A stretch of DNA of 64,000 nucleotides. It comes from Planctomycetota bacterium. Lineage in GTDB: Bacteria; Planctomycetota; Planctomycetia; Planctomycetales; Planctomycetaceae. The translations under genes and the position numbers were made by a program. Below are positions 7,501 through 15,260 of this stretch, one piece after another (position 1 is the stretch's first letter; each line of letters opens with the position of its first letter). The notes beneath the pieces were generated by a model. That model worked only from the letters and a program-made list of their open reading frames with translations, did not search any database and was not told the DNA's origin. The stretch lies in the NCBI GenBank assembly GCA_003388505.1, contig QQVO01000006.1:124001-188000 (forward strand), read 5' to 3'.

Positions 7501-9140
7501 CCCGTTCGCACACCCGGTGAACGCGCGGTTGCCCGTGCACCTTCCAAGCTCATCCGCACGACGGTCCGTCCGTCGCGGGTAATGGAGACGAGTTCCTGCT
7601 TGACCGGCTGGCCGTCCTTGGTTGCGGCGACTTCGTACTCTCCGGGGCGCAGCGTCAGTTCTTCCACGCCGCCGCCGTTGATGGTGACCTCTTCGCCATC
7701 GATGGCGACCTTCAGGCCGGGATCGTCGGTTTCAATCACAAGCGTTCCTTCGCCCGTCGCCAGCCGGATGACGGTCTTCGCGATCTTGGTCACCCCGGTC
7801 GCTTCGGTGATTCCCAGACAGGCGAGCAACACCAGGGCCGCCGCTGCCACCTTCACGAGCGGTCGCTGCAGGACGGGTCGCGTCTGCCACGACCTGGCCG
7901 GCGCGACGGACTCATCCTGCCGCTTTGCAGGGGCCGGGATCTGCGGTGTGCGTCCGGCTTCCATGTCCGACAGGCACTGCGCCAGCAATTCGCTGACCTC
8001 TGTCGCCGATGCATAGCGGTGATCCGGGTCCTTGGCGTGCAGATGCGCGACGATCTCGCACACCCAGCCCGGCACTTCGGGGATCACTTCCTGGATCGGC
8101 CGTGGCGTGTCTTCCGTGACGCGCTTGAGAACTGCCATTGTAGTCGGGGCGCGAAACGGCGGCCGGCCGCTGAGCATCTGGTAAAGCACACTGCCGAAGC
8201 TGAACAGGTCGGCCCGCTGGTCGAGCTTCTGGCCTTGGGCCTGTTCAGGGGCCATGTACATCGGTGTGCCGGCGATCATGCCGCTCTGCGTCATGCTGGC
8301 GTCGTCAGCCGTGCGTGCCAAGCCAAAGTCGGTGATCTTGACGTGGTCGTTAACGCTGGTTTCCAGCAGGATGTTGCCGGGCTTAATGTCGCGGTGGATG
8401 AGATCCCGCGCGTGTGCAGCGGCGAGACCGTTGGCAATCTGCTGGCCGATTCGCAGAACGTCTTTGATGTCGAGCGGTCCGTGTTCGTCGAGACGCCGTT
8501 GCAACGTCTGTCCCGCAACGTATTCCATCACCAGATACGGAATCGGCTCGTCTTCGACCGCGTAGATGCCGACGACGTTGTCGTGTCGTATCGCGGCCGA
8601 CGAACGGGCTTCGCGGAGAAACCGCTTGCGGGCCGGGGACGTGGATGCCATCTCCGGCGAGAGCACCTTGATCGCCACGACGCGGTGCAGCTTTTCGTCG
8701 AATGCCTTGAGCACGATGCCGAAGGCACCGCGCCCGAGGACTTCCTCGATCTCGTAATGCGCCAGCCGTCCCAGCGAGCCTTCTTTCGTTGAAAATTGCA
8801 GAAAACCGAGTGGAATCTCGTCGGACCTGTCGTACTCTCCCTGAAGAATCGTTTCGGGACAGTTGACGTTTTGTTCTTCGGTGGTCCCATCAAAATAATC
8901 GTGTGGCGCGGCGTCCGGGCCGGTCTCGACTATCGTGGGCGACGGGTTTGCGGGGTCACCGGACATCTGCTGCATGACGGGCGTATTGAGGAACTGGCTG
9001 CGGCTCTCATGCGACGCCAGCAGCGCCTCAACTCGAGCCAGCAGTTCGGTATCCCCGGCGCACGCCGCCTGCAAGTGCGCCGCGCGCGCGGTGGGATCTT
9101 CGATTTCCAGAGCCGACAGAAAGAGTTCTCGTTCGGACAT
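4551..9140 (-). CDS. membrane Ser/Thr kinase with three FGE-sulfatase (SUMF1) modules
   Basis: This 1529-aa protein has five parts. Residues 1-60 are the acidic helical region common to planctomycete kinases. Residues 128-390 are a Hanks-type kinase with all key residues: GRGAFG loop 136-141, Lys158 (AIKVL), HRD 249-251, DFG 271-273 and APE 297-299. A single membrane helix lies at about 427-450. A PEGA-like beta domain follows (464-535). Three FGE-sulfatase/SUMF1 modules occupy about 590-865, 922-1185 and 1247-1515. Each module is introduced by a shared linker (DDAPAPAIAPFDAEQA, then a Gln-rich helix and LGVPVE). Typical module motifs are seen, such as IPPGEFLMGS, RLPTEAEWEFACRAG, NPFGL and GFRV. 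The three modules should face the periplasm. The ECF sigma gene 79 bp upstream is on the same strand. The catalytic Cys pair of true FGE is missing (see findings), so the modules more likely bind a ligand. Confidence 0.93.
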   Translation of the reverse strand: MSERELFLSALEIEDPTARAAHLQAACAGDTELLARVEALLASHESRSQFLNTPVMQQMSGDPANPSPTIVETGPDAAPHDYFDGTTEEQNVNCPETILQGEYDRSDEIPLGFLQFSTKEGSLGRLAHYEIEEVLGRGAFGIVLKAFDEKLHRVVAIKVLSPEMASTSPARKRFLREARSSAAIRHDNVVGIYAVEDEPIPYLVMEYVAGQTLQRRLDEHGPLDIKDVLRIGQQIANGLAAAHARDLIHRDIKPGNILLETSVNDHVKITDFGLARTADDASMTQSGMIAGTPMYMAPEQAQGQKLDQRADLFSFGSVLYQMLSGRPPFRAPTTMAVLKRVTEDTPRPIQEVIPEVPGWVCEIVAHLHAKDPDHRYASATEVSELLAQCLSDMEAGRTPQIPAPAKRQDESVAPARSWQTRPVLQRPLVKVAAAALVLLACLGITEATGVTKIAKTVIRLATGEGTLVIETDDPGLKVAIDGEEVTINGGGVEELTLRPGEYEVAATKDGQPVKQELVSITRDGRTVVRMSLEGARATARSPGVRTGDNWHDHWPDDAPAPAIAPFDAEQAQAHQEAWAEYLDVPVEYENSIGMKFRLIPPGEFLMGSTPEEIEDALEVAGEDQDWREWIQSEAPQHKVILTQPIYLGTTEVTQSQYVRLMENNRSEFSADGAGKDKVADMDTGNLPVEKVSWNDAAEFCTKLSQQEELKPFYYRAYETVTVLNGTGYRLPTEAEWEFACRAGTTTPVWSGDIDDDLRQVGWFGSNSDGRTHAVAELSANPFGLFDMHGNVYEWVQDGWDPAFYEEFAENVAVDPFRPILTDDQHVLRGGHWGFAPPYCRSSSRLSYSSTYRSNSFGFRVALVVDAVKQQLRDKPIDATTAETNSYSWPEDAPAPAIAPFDAEQARQHQQGWAEHLGVPVEFENSIGMRFRLIPPGEFLMGSSEAEIEKYTQGGFPGSEDPPHPVVLTQPFYLGVTEVTQQQYQDVMAVNPSHFCAEGEGADSVVGLDTFRHPVENVSYADCIDFCNDLGRREGIPPVYFRSGDTVTFLRSNGYRLPTEAQWEYACRAGTESTYWFGEDDSGVYRVKQHAWISSNSGKRSHAVAQLSANPFGLHEMLGNVWEICEDGLPIGFLSEHGDQPAVDPTSPRTTRLSKGGAWDWSVSPSMRYKASAFYATGFRVTLTVDAVKELLDTDTVTPLPPVEEEPLVPEDAPSIAVVPFDKTAAASLQQAWADYLGLPVAYTDGNGIEFVLIPPGRFTMGNTEDEIESYIATGGVISEAAGRSEAPRHEVILRKPFYLGKYEVTQQQYEAATGTNPSQFSPTGSFSEKVEGLDVGRFPVESISWAEAVAFCQTLTRMAQLRPHYFQADPYVTRISGNGYRLPTEAEWEFACRAGTESPFWCGDESAQLNQAGWNVDNSGGRTHAVGELRPNPFGLYDITGNLWELCFDGWYADGYPVTPDAPSIDPVVDGAATVARGGAFDYTPRGFRSGFRLPAQTAYYIGFRVVLSADGLRELIQSKEHESDPDAR

Positions 9141-9219
9141 GGACGGGGCCTCGACGGGTCGTTTGAGACGGGTTCTGCCTGCAATGCGCCCTTTGTGCCA
9201 AACTCACGCCAGCAATTCT

Positions 9220-9798
9220 TCAGATTTTCTCCGAATTGTGTTCAGCGCCGCGGATTTCCCGGTGCAACCAGGCCCGGGCCCACGCCCAGATGCGGTCGGC
9301 TGTTCTTGGAGAAACACCCAACATCTCCGCCGCTTCCGGGATCGAGAGCCCGGCGAAATATCTCAATTGAATGAGCTGAACTGCTTGTGCGTCTTCTGTT
9401 TCCAGCCGGTCCAGTGCCTCATCCAGTTCAATCAGATCCTCGTGAATCTCCGAAGCGACGACCGGAATCTCGTCCAGTTCCTCTCGCACTCGATCGCCAC
9501 CCCGTTTGAGGCGGCCCTTGCGGCGGGCTCCGTCGACCAGAATCCGCCGCATCGCCTCGGCCGCTGCGGAGAAGAAGTGCCCCCGGTTTTCGAAGTGCTG
9601 GGCCTGCTCGCGATCGACCAGCCGGACGTAAGCCTCATGCACCAGCGCGGTCGCCTGCAATGTATGATCCGGCGACTCCTGAGCCATCCGTAGTGCAGCG
9701 AGCTTGCGCAGTTCTTCATATACCAGCGGGAGCAACTGCTCCGCTGCCGATGGATCGCCCGACTCAATCTGCTGCAGAATCTGGGTGACGTCGCTCAT
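9220..9798 (-). CDS. ECF-like RNA polymerase sigma factor (TIGR02999 type)
   Basis: The 192-aa product has sigma region 2 (QLLPLVYEELRKLAALRMAQ, then TALVHEAYVRLVD and GHFFSAAAEAMRRILVDGAR) and region 4 (LRYFAGLSIPEAAEMLGVSP followed by RTADRIWAWARAWL). This is the planctomycete/acidobacterial ECF type that usually sits beside a large Ser/Thr kinase, as here. I start it at 9798 (MSDVTQIL), which matches the normal family N-terminus; the frame continues 37 codons upstream without similarity. It should direct transcription in response to a signal passed through the neighbouring kinase, which is inference from gene order. Confidence 0.92.
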   Translation of the reverse strand: MSDVTQILQQIESGDPSAAEQLLPLVYEELRKLAALRMAQESPDHTLQATALVHEAYVRLVDREQAQHFENRGHFFSAAAEAMRRILVDGARRKGRLKRGGDRVREELDEIPVVASEIHEDLIELDEALDRLETEDAQAVQLIQLRYFAGLSIPEAAEMLGVSPRTADRIWAWARAWLHREIRGAEHNSEKI

Positions 9799-10104
9799 GA
9801 CGACGTTCAGAATACGGTACCCAAGGGCAACACGCCATGATTTGCTGGTGAAACGACGTAGCGAGTCGATCTGATTCGACGCACGAATCGCATGGGTTCG
9901 ATCGCGCAATCAACTCGATCAATCTCGACGTCTACGAGCATTCGCCAACTCCATCCGGTGATCGCGACCGGGAGCATTTCGGAAAGTGTGGAACTCGCTT
10001 CAGGGAAACACGCCTGCCGCAGATTTTGATCGTGCGAAATCTGCTGAGGTCCTGCACATCGGAGCGAGGTCGCGCCCTTGTTCGATCATGAAGGCTGAAA
10101 CACC

Positions 10105-10400
10105 TCACACCGATTTTAATCGAATTCCTGCTGGTCCGGCCGGAAGCGGGTGTGGAGTTGGGGAGGGGTTGTTGAATCTGAGGCGGGGTGAGAGGACGGG
10201 GCGGTGGTTTTCGTCGAATGTGAGGAGGCCGCGGTCTAAGGTGCGGTCGTCGAGGGTGTTGAGGTAGATGCCGTTGGTGGGGTTGGGGCGGTGGGTCTTG
10301 TTGGCGCTCCGGGTGATGATGTGGCTGGGGGTGAGGAGTTGGGGGGTGACGCGGAGGCGCGACGTTGCAGAGGTTCGCGGAGGGGAGGGGGAGGAATTTG
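10105..10400 (-). pseudogene. remnant of an HNH endonuclease (restriction-type)
   Basis: Read on the minus strand, one frame gives LRVTPQLLTPSHIITRSANK and then NPTNGIYLNTLDDRTLDRGL, LTFDENHRPVLSPRLR and a stop at 10105-10107. The shape (xLL-x-SHII-x-W-x(6)-R-x-NP-x-NG-x-x-L-x-x-LHDRAFDRGL-x-T-x-D) is that of the C-terminal part of HNH restriction-type endonucleases. The His of LHD is Asp here (TLDD), and the N-terminal half is missing. Just upstream, the preceding segment (LCNV) is in a different frame, as if by a frameshift before LRVTP. Further upstream the frame is made of a dispersed repeat. I read this as a decayed gene, not a working nuclease. Confidence 0.65.
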
Positions 10401-10424
10401 CGGGTGGGTTGCACGGGCTCCGCG

Positions 10425-10500
10425 GCTGCGGACCAGAAAGGACGTCTACTCCGCGATGCACTGGCGAAGCCAGTGGCACCCGACCCGTCAATTCAGGATT
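10425..10500. repeat. CACTGGC/GCCAGTG palindromic repeat, copy 1
   Basis: The segment GGACGTCTACTCCGCGATGC, then CACTGGCGAAGCCAGTGGCAC and a CCGTCAATTCAGGATTG end, recurs in reverse complement at about 34461-34572, where the palindrome occurs twice. The CACTGGC-GAA-GCCAGTG core can form a tight stem-loop. It lies between the HNH remnant and the 3' end of the L-2-hydroxyglutarate oxidase gene. Confidence 0.8.
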
Positions 10501-10530
10501 GAGCAATCAGTCGCGCTTCGTCCTGTTGGG

Positions 10531-11784
10531 TCACGAAGTGCTTTGGGCCGGTGTTGAGTCCAGTTGCAGGGCGAGTTTGTCGGTGATCAGGCGGCCGATG
10601 TTGAGGGAGGCGGTTGCGGCGGGGGAGGGGGCGTTGAGGACGTTGATGATGCGATCGGACTCCTGGATGACGAATTCGTCGAGGAGTTCGCCGTTTGTTC
10701 CGAGGGCTTGAGCGCGCACGCCGGCCGGGGCGGGATCGAGGTGGTCTGCGCGGATTTCCGGGATCAGCCGCCCGAGCGCTTTGACGAAGGCCGCCTTACT
10801 CATTGAGCGGTGGATTTCTCCCAGCCCGGTTCGCCAGTATTTCGCGGCCAGCTTGAGAAAGCCGGTGTGAGTCAGAGAACCGGCGAGGTCGCGGGGGTTG
10901 AAGGAGGTTTTTTTGTACCCTTCTCGCGAGAATGCCAGGACGGCGTTGGGGCCGCACTCCACGCCGCCTGTGACGACGCGCGTAAAGTGGACGCCGAGAA
11001 AGGGGAATCGCGGATCGGGAACGGGATAGATGAGGTTGCGACAGAGGTGCTCCGCCTCCGGCCGGAGTCGGAAGTATTCGCCTCGGAACGGGACGATCTG
11101 CGCCGCCGGCTCTTGCCCGGTCGTGGCGGTGACGCGATCGGCGTGCAGGCCGGCGCAGGTGATGAGGCGTTCGCTCTCAAACTCTCCAGCCGTCGTGCGG
11201 AGCACGAGACCGTTCGGGCGGCGCTCGAGGGCAGTGAGTTTCGCCGAGAGGACGATGTTCGCCCCGGCCTCCTGGACGAGCCTGCCGAGACGGTTGCAGA
11301 CGCCGGCGTAATCGACGATGCCGGCGTCCGGGACGTGGATCGCTCGCATACCGGCCGCGTGTGGTTCAAGCTCCTTCAGCCGCTCCGGCCCGATCATCTC
11401 ACAGCGGACCCCATTGGCCTGGCCGCGCTCGAAGATGTTTTCAAGTCGGGGCAGTTCGCTCTCCTCGACGGCGACGATCACCTTGCCACAGACGTCGCAG
11501 GGGATGCCCTCCCGCTCACAGAACTCGACCATACGCCGGTTCCCCTCGCGGCAGTTGGTCGCGCGGAGCGAGCCGGGACGATAGTAGATGCCGGAATGGA
11601 GGACGCCCGAGTTGTGGCTGGTCTGATGCGCGCCGAGCCGGGGCTCTTTTTCGAGAATCGTCAGCCGCAGATCAGGAAATCTCTGCGTGATGCTGTAGGC
11701 GGTCGCCATCCCGATGATCCCGCCGCCGACGATCGCGACGTCGGCCCGCGAACCCCTTCCGTTGTCGCTGTGCGAAGGCGCCAT
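10531..11784 (-). CDS. lhgO: L-2-hydroxyglutarate oxidase
   Basis: The 417-aa protein starts with an FAD-binding dinucleotide fold (VAIVGGGIIGMATAYSI at about residues 16-32, with the acidic residue of LEKE at the end of strand 2). The family stretch SHNSGVLHSGIYYRPGSLRA follows, and later FRGEYFRL and GVHFTRVVTGGVECGPNAVL. These match LhgO (YgaF), which oxidises L-2-hydroxyglutarate to 2-oxoglutarate at the membrane and passes electrons to the quinone pool. Length is normal. Its ATG overlaps the stop of the adenosyltransferase gene by one base (TAATG), so the two are likely translated from one message. Confidence 0.93.
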   Translation of the reverse strand: MAPSHSDNGRGSRADVAIVGGGIIGMATAYSITQRFPDLRLTILEKEPRLGAHQTSHNSGVLHSGIYYRPGSLRATNCREGNRRMVEFCEREGIPCDVCGKVIVAVEESELPRLENIFERGQANGVRCEMIGPERLKELEPHAAGMRAIHVPDAGIVDYAGVCNRLGRLVQEAGANIVLSAKLTALERRPNGLVLRTTAGEFESERLITCAGLHADRVTATTGQEPAAQIVPFRGEYFRLRPEAEHLCRNLIYPVPDPRFPFLGVHFTRVVTGGVECGPNAVLAFSREGYKKTSFNPRDLAGSLTHTGFLKLAAKYWRTGLGEIHRSMSKAAFVKALGRLIPEIRADHLDPAPAGVRAQALGTNGELLDEFVIQESDRIINVLNAPSPAATASLNIGRLITDKLALQLDSTPAQSTS

Positions 11785-12365
11785 TACTTCGCCTGCTGAC
11801 GGGATTGGCCGGGAACCCAGAGGACGTCGCCGCCGGCCTGCTGATTGCAGGCCCGCGCGAGCACGAACAGCAGGTCGGAGAGGCGGTTGAGATAACGGGG
11901 AACTTCCGCATTAATCGACTCCGCATTAGCGAGCGTCCAGACGGCGACCTCCGCCCGGCGGCAGACGGTGCGGGCGACATGCAGCGCGGCGGCGGCGGCC
12001 GTCCCGGCGGGCAGGACGAAACTGGTCAATGGTTCGAGCGGCGCGTTCGCTTCGTCGATCCATGCCTCAAGCTGGCCGGTTTGTGCGGCGGCGACGCGCA
12101 GCGGCTCGTGGCTGGGAGGTTCGTCGGAGGGCGGCACGCACAGGTCGGCGCCGAGATCGAAGAGATCGTTCTGAATCGTTTGCAGCCATCGGTCGAACGG
12201 TTCCGGGAGCGGGCCCAAGAGCGCCACGCCGAGTTGTGAATTGAGTTCGTCGACGGTTCCATACGCGACAATGCGGGGGTGCGTCTTCGGAACGCGGGAA
12301 CCGTCGCCGAGGGAGGTTTTCCCCTGGTCGCCACCTTTCGTGTAGATTCGATCGAGTTGAACCAT
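11784..12365 (-). CDS. cob(I)alamin adenosyltransferase, PduO type
   Basis: The 193-aa protein opens with YTKGGDQGKTSLGDGSRVPK, the ATP-binding signature of PduO/MMAB-type ATP:cob(I)alamin adenosyltransferases. AYGTVDELNSQLG and VARTVCRRAEV near the C-terminus are also typical, and the length is normal. It makes adenosylcobalamin from cob(I)alamin and ATP, in the cytoplasm. Its usual client is methylmalonyl-CoA mutase or another B12 enzyme, none of which is in the window. It is the first gene of a two-gene unit with lhgO. Confidence 0.95.
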   Translation of the reverse strand: MVQLDRIYTKGGDQGKTSLGDGSRVPKTHPRIVAYGTVDELNSQLGVALLGPLPEPFDRWLQTIQNDLFDLGADLCVPPSDEPPSHEPLRVAAAQTGQLEAWIDEANAPLEPLTSFVLPAGTAAAAALHVARTVCRRAEVAVWTLANAESINAEVPRYLNRLSDLLFVLARACNQQAGGDVLWVPGQSRQQAK

Positions 12366-12433
12366 GCTTTCCGGCGTTTTCTCGGGGTGGAAGCAATCGA
12401 CAGGGTCGGCAGCACAACGCGCGTTGCATTCTT

Positions 12434-12592
12434 AACGCAAAGGCGCAGAGGCCGCAAAGGCGCGGAAAGTTCGGGGGCGGAAAAAGGTCATTCCACATCG
12501 GAACCCCGCGCCCAAGGAGAAGTTCGGGCATAAGGTGAATCGGCTCTCCAGAATTGTTTGCGATTCTCTGCGCCCTTCGCGCCTTTGCGTTG
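12434..12592. repeat. inverted pair of CGCAAAGGCGCAGAG repeats
   Basis: The left arm, about 12434-12466, reads AACGCAAAGGCGCAGAGGCC followed by GCAAAGGCGCGG. The right arm, about 12565-12592, is its approximate reverse complement (CTCTGCGCCC...GCGCCTTTGCGTT). The arms enclose about 100 bp. The same arrangement with unrelated interior sequence occurs at 56796-56945. It fills most of the gap between the divergent adenosyltransferase and permease genes, so it may lie in either 5' leader. Confidence 0.8.
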
Positions 12593-12721
12593 AAAACCGG
12601 GCGACGGAAAGCGCGCTTGGCACTCTCGATCCGAGCCCGAAGAGACCTTGACCAGATTACGCGGTTTCCCTGTAATCCCGCCCCCATCGAAGCGCTGATT
12701 CTCAGGGAGGAGTCCGTTCGC

Positions 12722-13837
12722 GTGACGACCCTCGATCGTTATCTGCTGTCGCGGTACTTCCACATTTTCGCGGTGTTTTTCGTCGCGATGATGGGATTGT
12801 ATGTCGTGGCCGACGGGTTTACGAACCTGGACGGATTCCAGGCGGCGGTCGGTAATGACGGGACCGGCGCGCTGGTCGCTTTGATGGGCCGGCATTATCT
12901 GTACCACTGCAGCCTGATGTTCAGCCTGACGGGGCCGACGCTGGCGGTGATGTCGTCGATGTGCGTTCTTGTGCTGTCGCTCAGGCACGGCGAAGTGCAT
13001 CCGGTTCTTGCGGCGGGCGTGCCGCTGTACCGCATGGCGGCGCCGTTGGTGGTCGGCGTGTTGCTGGTGAATGCATTGCTGACGGCGAACCAGGAATGGA
13101 TCATCCCGCGGATCTCACAGCACTTTGTCGGATCGCACGGCGACACGGCCAGTGACGCGCAGAAGGTTGAGCCGACTTACGACTCTCAGGGAATCTTCAT
13201 CGCGGGGAACGAGCTGTACCTCGATCGCCGGATGATTCAGGGCGCGAGATTTCTGATCCCCCGGAGCCTGGTCGAACAATCGATGACGTTGCGGGCGGAG
13301 GAGGCGCTGTTCCGTCCCGCCGTCGGCGGCGAGCCGGCAGGGTGGCTGCTGAAACGTGTGAGCGAACCGCTTGACCGAATCGTCCTGACGGAGGCCGGGC
13401 GGCAAGTGCTTTTTCCTCAGGAGAATGGCGAGGACGTCTTCATCCAGAGCGGGCTGACGTTCGACCAGCTCTACAACCGGAGCATGGGCTTCCGTTACCT
13501 CTCGACGGCGAAACTGCTGTCGAGGATTCGAAACCCGAGCGCCGGATTGGCGGTGAGGCGTTCGCAGATCATGCACCTGCACGAGCGGCTGACTCGGCCC
13601 GTGCTCACGCTGATCGGGCTGTTTCTCGTGATTCCGCTGACGGCCCGGCGGGAAAAGCAGAGTCTGGTGACGAACGTCGCCGTCTGCATGGGGGTCGTGG
13701 GCGTGGTCTATGCGGTGGCTCAAGGCATGCTGCTGTTTGGCAACACCGGTCTGATGCAGCCTGCGCAGTGCGCGTGGGCGCCGTTGATCGCGGGGGGCGC
13801 GCTGGCGACCTGGCTCTCCCCGCTGGCGCAGACGTAA
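12722..13837 (+). CDS. LptF/LptG-family permease (YjgP/YjgQ)
   Basis: This 371-aa protein begins TTLDRYLLSRYFHIFAVFFV, the normal N-terminus of YjgP/YjgQ permeases, and ends with three membrane segments (VLTLIGLFLVIPLTAR, VAVCMGVVGVVYAVAQGMLL, WAPLIAGGALATWLS). Between them is the beta-jellyroll-like periplasmic region. LptF and LptG form the membrane part of the ABC exporter that lifts lipopolysaccharide to the outer membrane with LptB. I start it at the GTG at 12722, which has an AGGGAGGA ribosome site about 12 bp upstream; the longer in-frame ATG start at 12554 would run through an intergenic repeat. No partner gene is nearby, so F or G cannot be told apart. Confidence 0.87.
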   Translation: MTTLDRYLLSRYFHIFAVFFVAMMGLYVVADGFTNLDGFQAAVGNDGTGALVALMGRHYLYHCSLMFSLTGPTLAVMSSMCVLVLSLRHGEVHPVLAAGVPLYRMAAPLVVGVLLVNALLTANQEWIIPRISQHFVGSHGDTASDAQKVEPTYDSQGIFIAGNELYLDRRMIQGARFLIPRSLVEQSMTLRAEEALFRPAVGGEPAGWLLKRVSEPLDRIVLTEAGRQVLFPQENGEDVFIQSGLTFDQLYNRSMGFRYLSTAKLLSRIRNPSAGLAVRRSQIMHLHERLTRPVLTLIGLFLVIPLTARREKQSLVTNVAVCMGVVGVVYAVAQGMLLFGNTGLMQPAQCAWAPLIAGGALATWLSPLAQT

Positions 13838-13896
13838 CCCGGATTATTCATGTCCACGGTGAGCACGCTGGCCGCGTGCGCTACGAATAATCCGGG
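13838..13896. repeat. CCCGGATTATTC-flanked GCACGCTG palindrome, copy 1
   Basis: CCCGGATTATTC at 13838-13849 and GAATAATCCGGG at 13885-13896 are perfect 12-bp inverted ends. Inside is GCACGCTGGCCGCGTGCGCTAC. It begins at the stop codon of the LptF/G-type gene, so it could act as a terminator or 3' stem-loop. A second, longer copy with the same ends lies at 15261-15373. Confidence 0.85.
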
Positions 13897-14058
13897 CTCG
13901 CGCGCAGTCGCCAGAGCCTTGCCCGGAGGGGTCGAATTGCGTCTCCGGCACGAATTCTGGAAACTTTCGACTTTCCGGAAAATAACCGACTCGCCTCGCG
14001 CATCCCTGAGCAGAGCCGTTCGCGCTGTGTGCGGTTCGAGGAAGGCTGACAAACAGAC

Positions 14059-14577
14059 GTGTCGTCGACGGAAGGTGAATCCAGGATTGACCCTGCGGCG
14101 ATTGACCGACTCTATGCAGAGCATGGCGCGGCGCTGCGTGGATTCCTGAGAGGCCTACTGCGAAACGACGACGCGGCTGCCGAGGCGCTGCAGACGGTTT
14201 TCAGTAGAGCGATTTCTCAAGGGGGGGACGTCGAGCCGGGCGCCATGCGGGCCTGGCTGTTTCGAGTGGCCTACAACGAGGCAATGGCAATCCGGCGGCG
14301 GCAGGGGGTCGAGAATCGGTCGCTTGCCCGATTGGCGCGGTCCTCGCCAAAGTTTCCCGAAACGCCGGAGGAGGCGGCGATCGGTTCCGAGTGGAAAGAA
14401 CAGATTCAGCAGGCGATGACTCGGCTGCCGGAAGAACAGCGGGATGTTGTGCGGCGGCGGATCTACGACGAGATGACGTTTGCGGAGATCGCCGAGACCC
14501 TGGGCGTGCCGTTGGGAACAGTGCTGACTCGCATGCGACTGGCGCTGAAGAAACTTCGCAAGGCTTTGACCGAATGA
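14059..14577 (+). CDS. ECF RNA polymerase sigma factor
   Basis: The 172-aa protein has sigma-70 region 2 (IDRLYAEHGAALRGFLRGLL, then AAEALQTVFSRAI and AWLFRVAYNEAMAIRRR) and region 4 (RLPEEQRDVVRRRIYDEMTF, AEIAETLGVPLGTVLTRMRL). The start is a GTG at 14059. The anti-sigma-like gene overlaps it by four bases (ATGA), a standard sigma/anti-sigma arrangement. Confidence 0.92.
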   Translation: MSSTEGESRIDPAAIDRLYAEHGAALRGFLRGLLRNDDAAAEALQTVFSRAISQGGDVEPGAMRAWLFRVAYNEAMAIRRRQGVENRSLARLARSSPKFPETPEEAAIGSEWKEQIQQAMTRLPEEQRDVVRRRIYDEMTFAEIAETLGVPLGTVLTRMRLALKKLRKALTE

Positions 14578-15161
14578 CCGGGATGCATGACGGCGAATCC
14601 GACGAACTGACTCTGACTGCGTTTCGGTACGTCGCAGGAGAGTTGAGTTCTGAGGAGCAGCGGACGTTCGAGTCGCTGCTGGAAGCAGATTTGGACGCTC
14701 AACAGGCGCTGGCGGATATCGTGCTGATTTGCGATGCGATTGTTGATTCTCCGGACGCCTTTCAGCCGCAGCGCGTGCAACGACGGGCGGCTTCCGGCAG
14801 GTCGCCGGGGCGAGCGCGTGGTTTCGCCGTCATGGCGGCAGTCGGTGCAGTTTTGGTCGTGTTGCTTGCTCTGTGGACGGGGTTTCCCACGGGTTTAGAT
14901 GTGGCGGGTGACGGCTCGACGGGTGTCACGCAAGGCGAGGAGGTTGATTCGATTGTTTCGATCTGGAGCCAACTGGGCGCTGCCGATGGCGACGACGGTG
15001 TGGCAGAGACGTTCGACGATCCGGATGAGGACGACCCGGGATCAGAAGACGCCGTGGAGGAATTTCCCGACTGGTTGATGTCCGGAGTTTCCGGCGACCC
15101 GGATGATTCCAACCTGCTTCCCGCACCGGGCGACGACGAACTCGAGGAAGATGAGAGTTAG
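14574..15161 (+). CDS. membrane anti-sigma-like protein
   Basis: This 195-aa protein has an acidic cytoplasmic N-terminus (LTAFRYVAGELSSEEQRTFE, the usual start of planctomycete anti-sigma proteins), one membrane helix near residues 82-100 (FAVMAAVGAVLVVLLALW) and a very acidic, Asp/Glu/Pro-rich C-terminal tail outside the membrane. I see no HxxxCxxC zinc motif, so it is not a ZAS-type anti-sigma by motif. The ATG at 14574 overlaps the sigma stop. The role as anti-sigma is inferred from position and layout. Confidence 0.75.
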   Translation: MTGMHDGESDELTLTAFRYVAGELSSEEQRTFESLLEADLDAQQALADIVLICDAIVDSPDAFQPQRVQRRAASGRSPGRARGFAVMAAVGAVLVVLLALWTGFPTGLDVAGDGSTGVTQGEEVDSIVSIWSQLGAADGDDGVAETFDDPDEDDPGSEDAVEEFPDWLMSGVSGDPDDSNLLPAPGDDELEEDES

Positions 15162-15260
15162 AAAAATTGCTCGACCATGTGTCCGCGTCGAGCGGTGTTC
15201 GGACTGTCGAGGACGAGAATCGGCGAGACAGATCGCCAACACTGATTCGCAAAGCGCTAT

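Noticed and set aside
10810-11799. A 329-codon plus-strand frame opposite lhgO.
   Set aside because: lhgO has the full FAD fold and family motifs in the other strand; the antisense frame has none.
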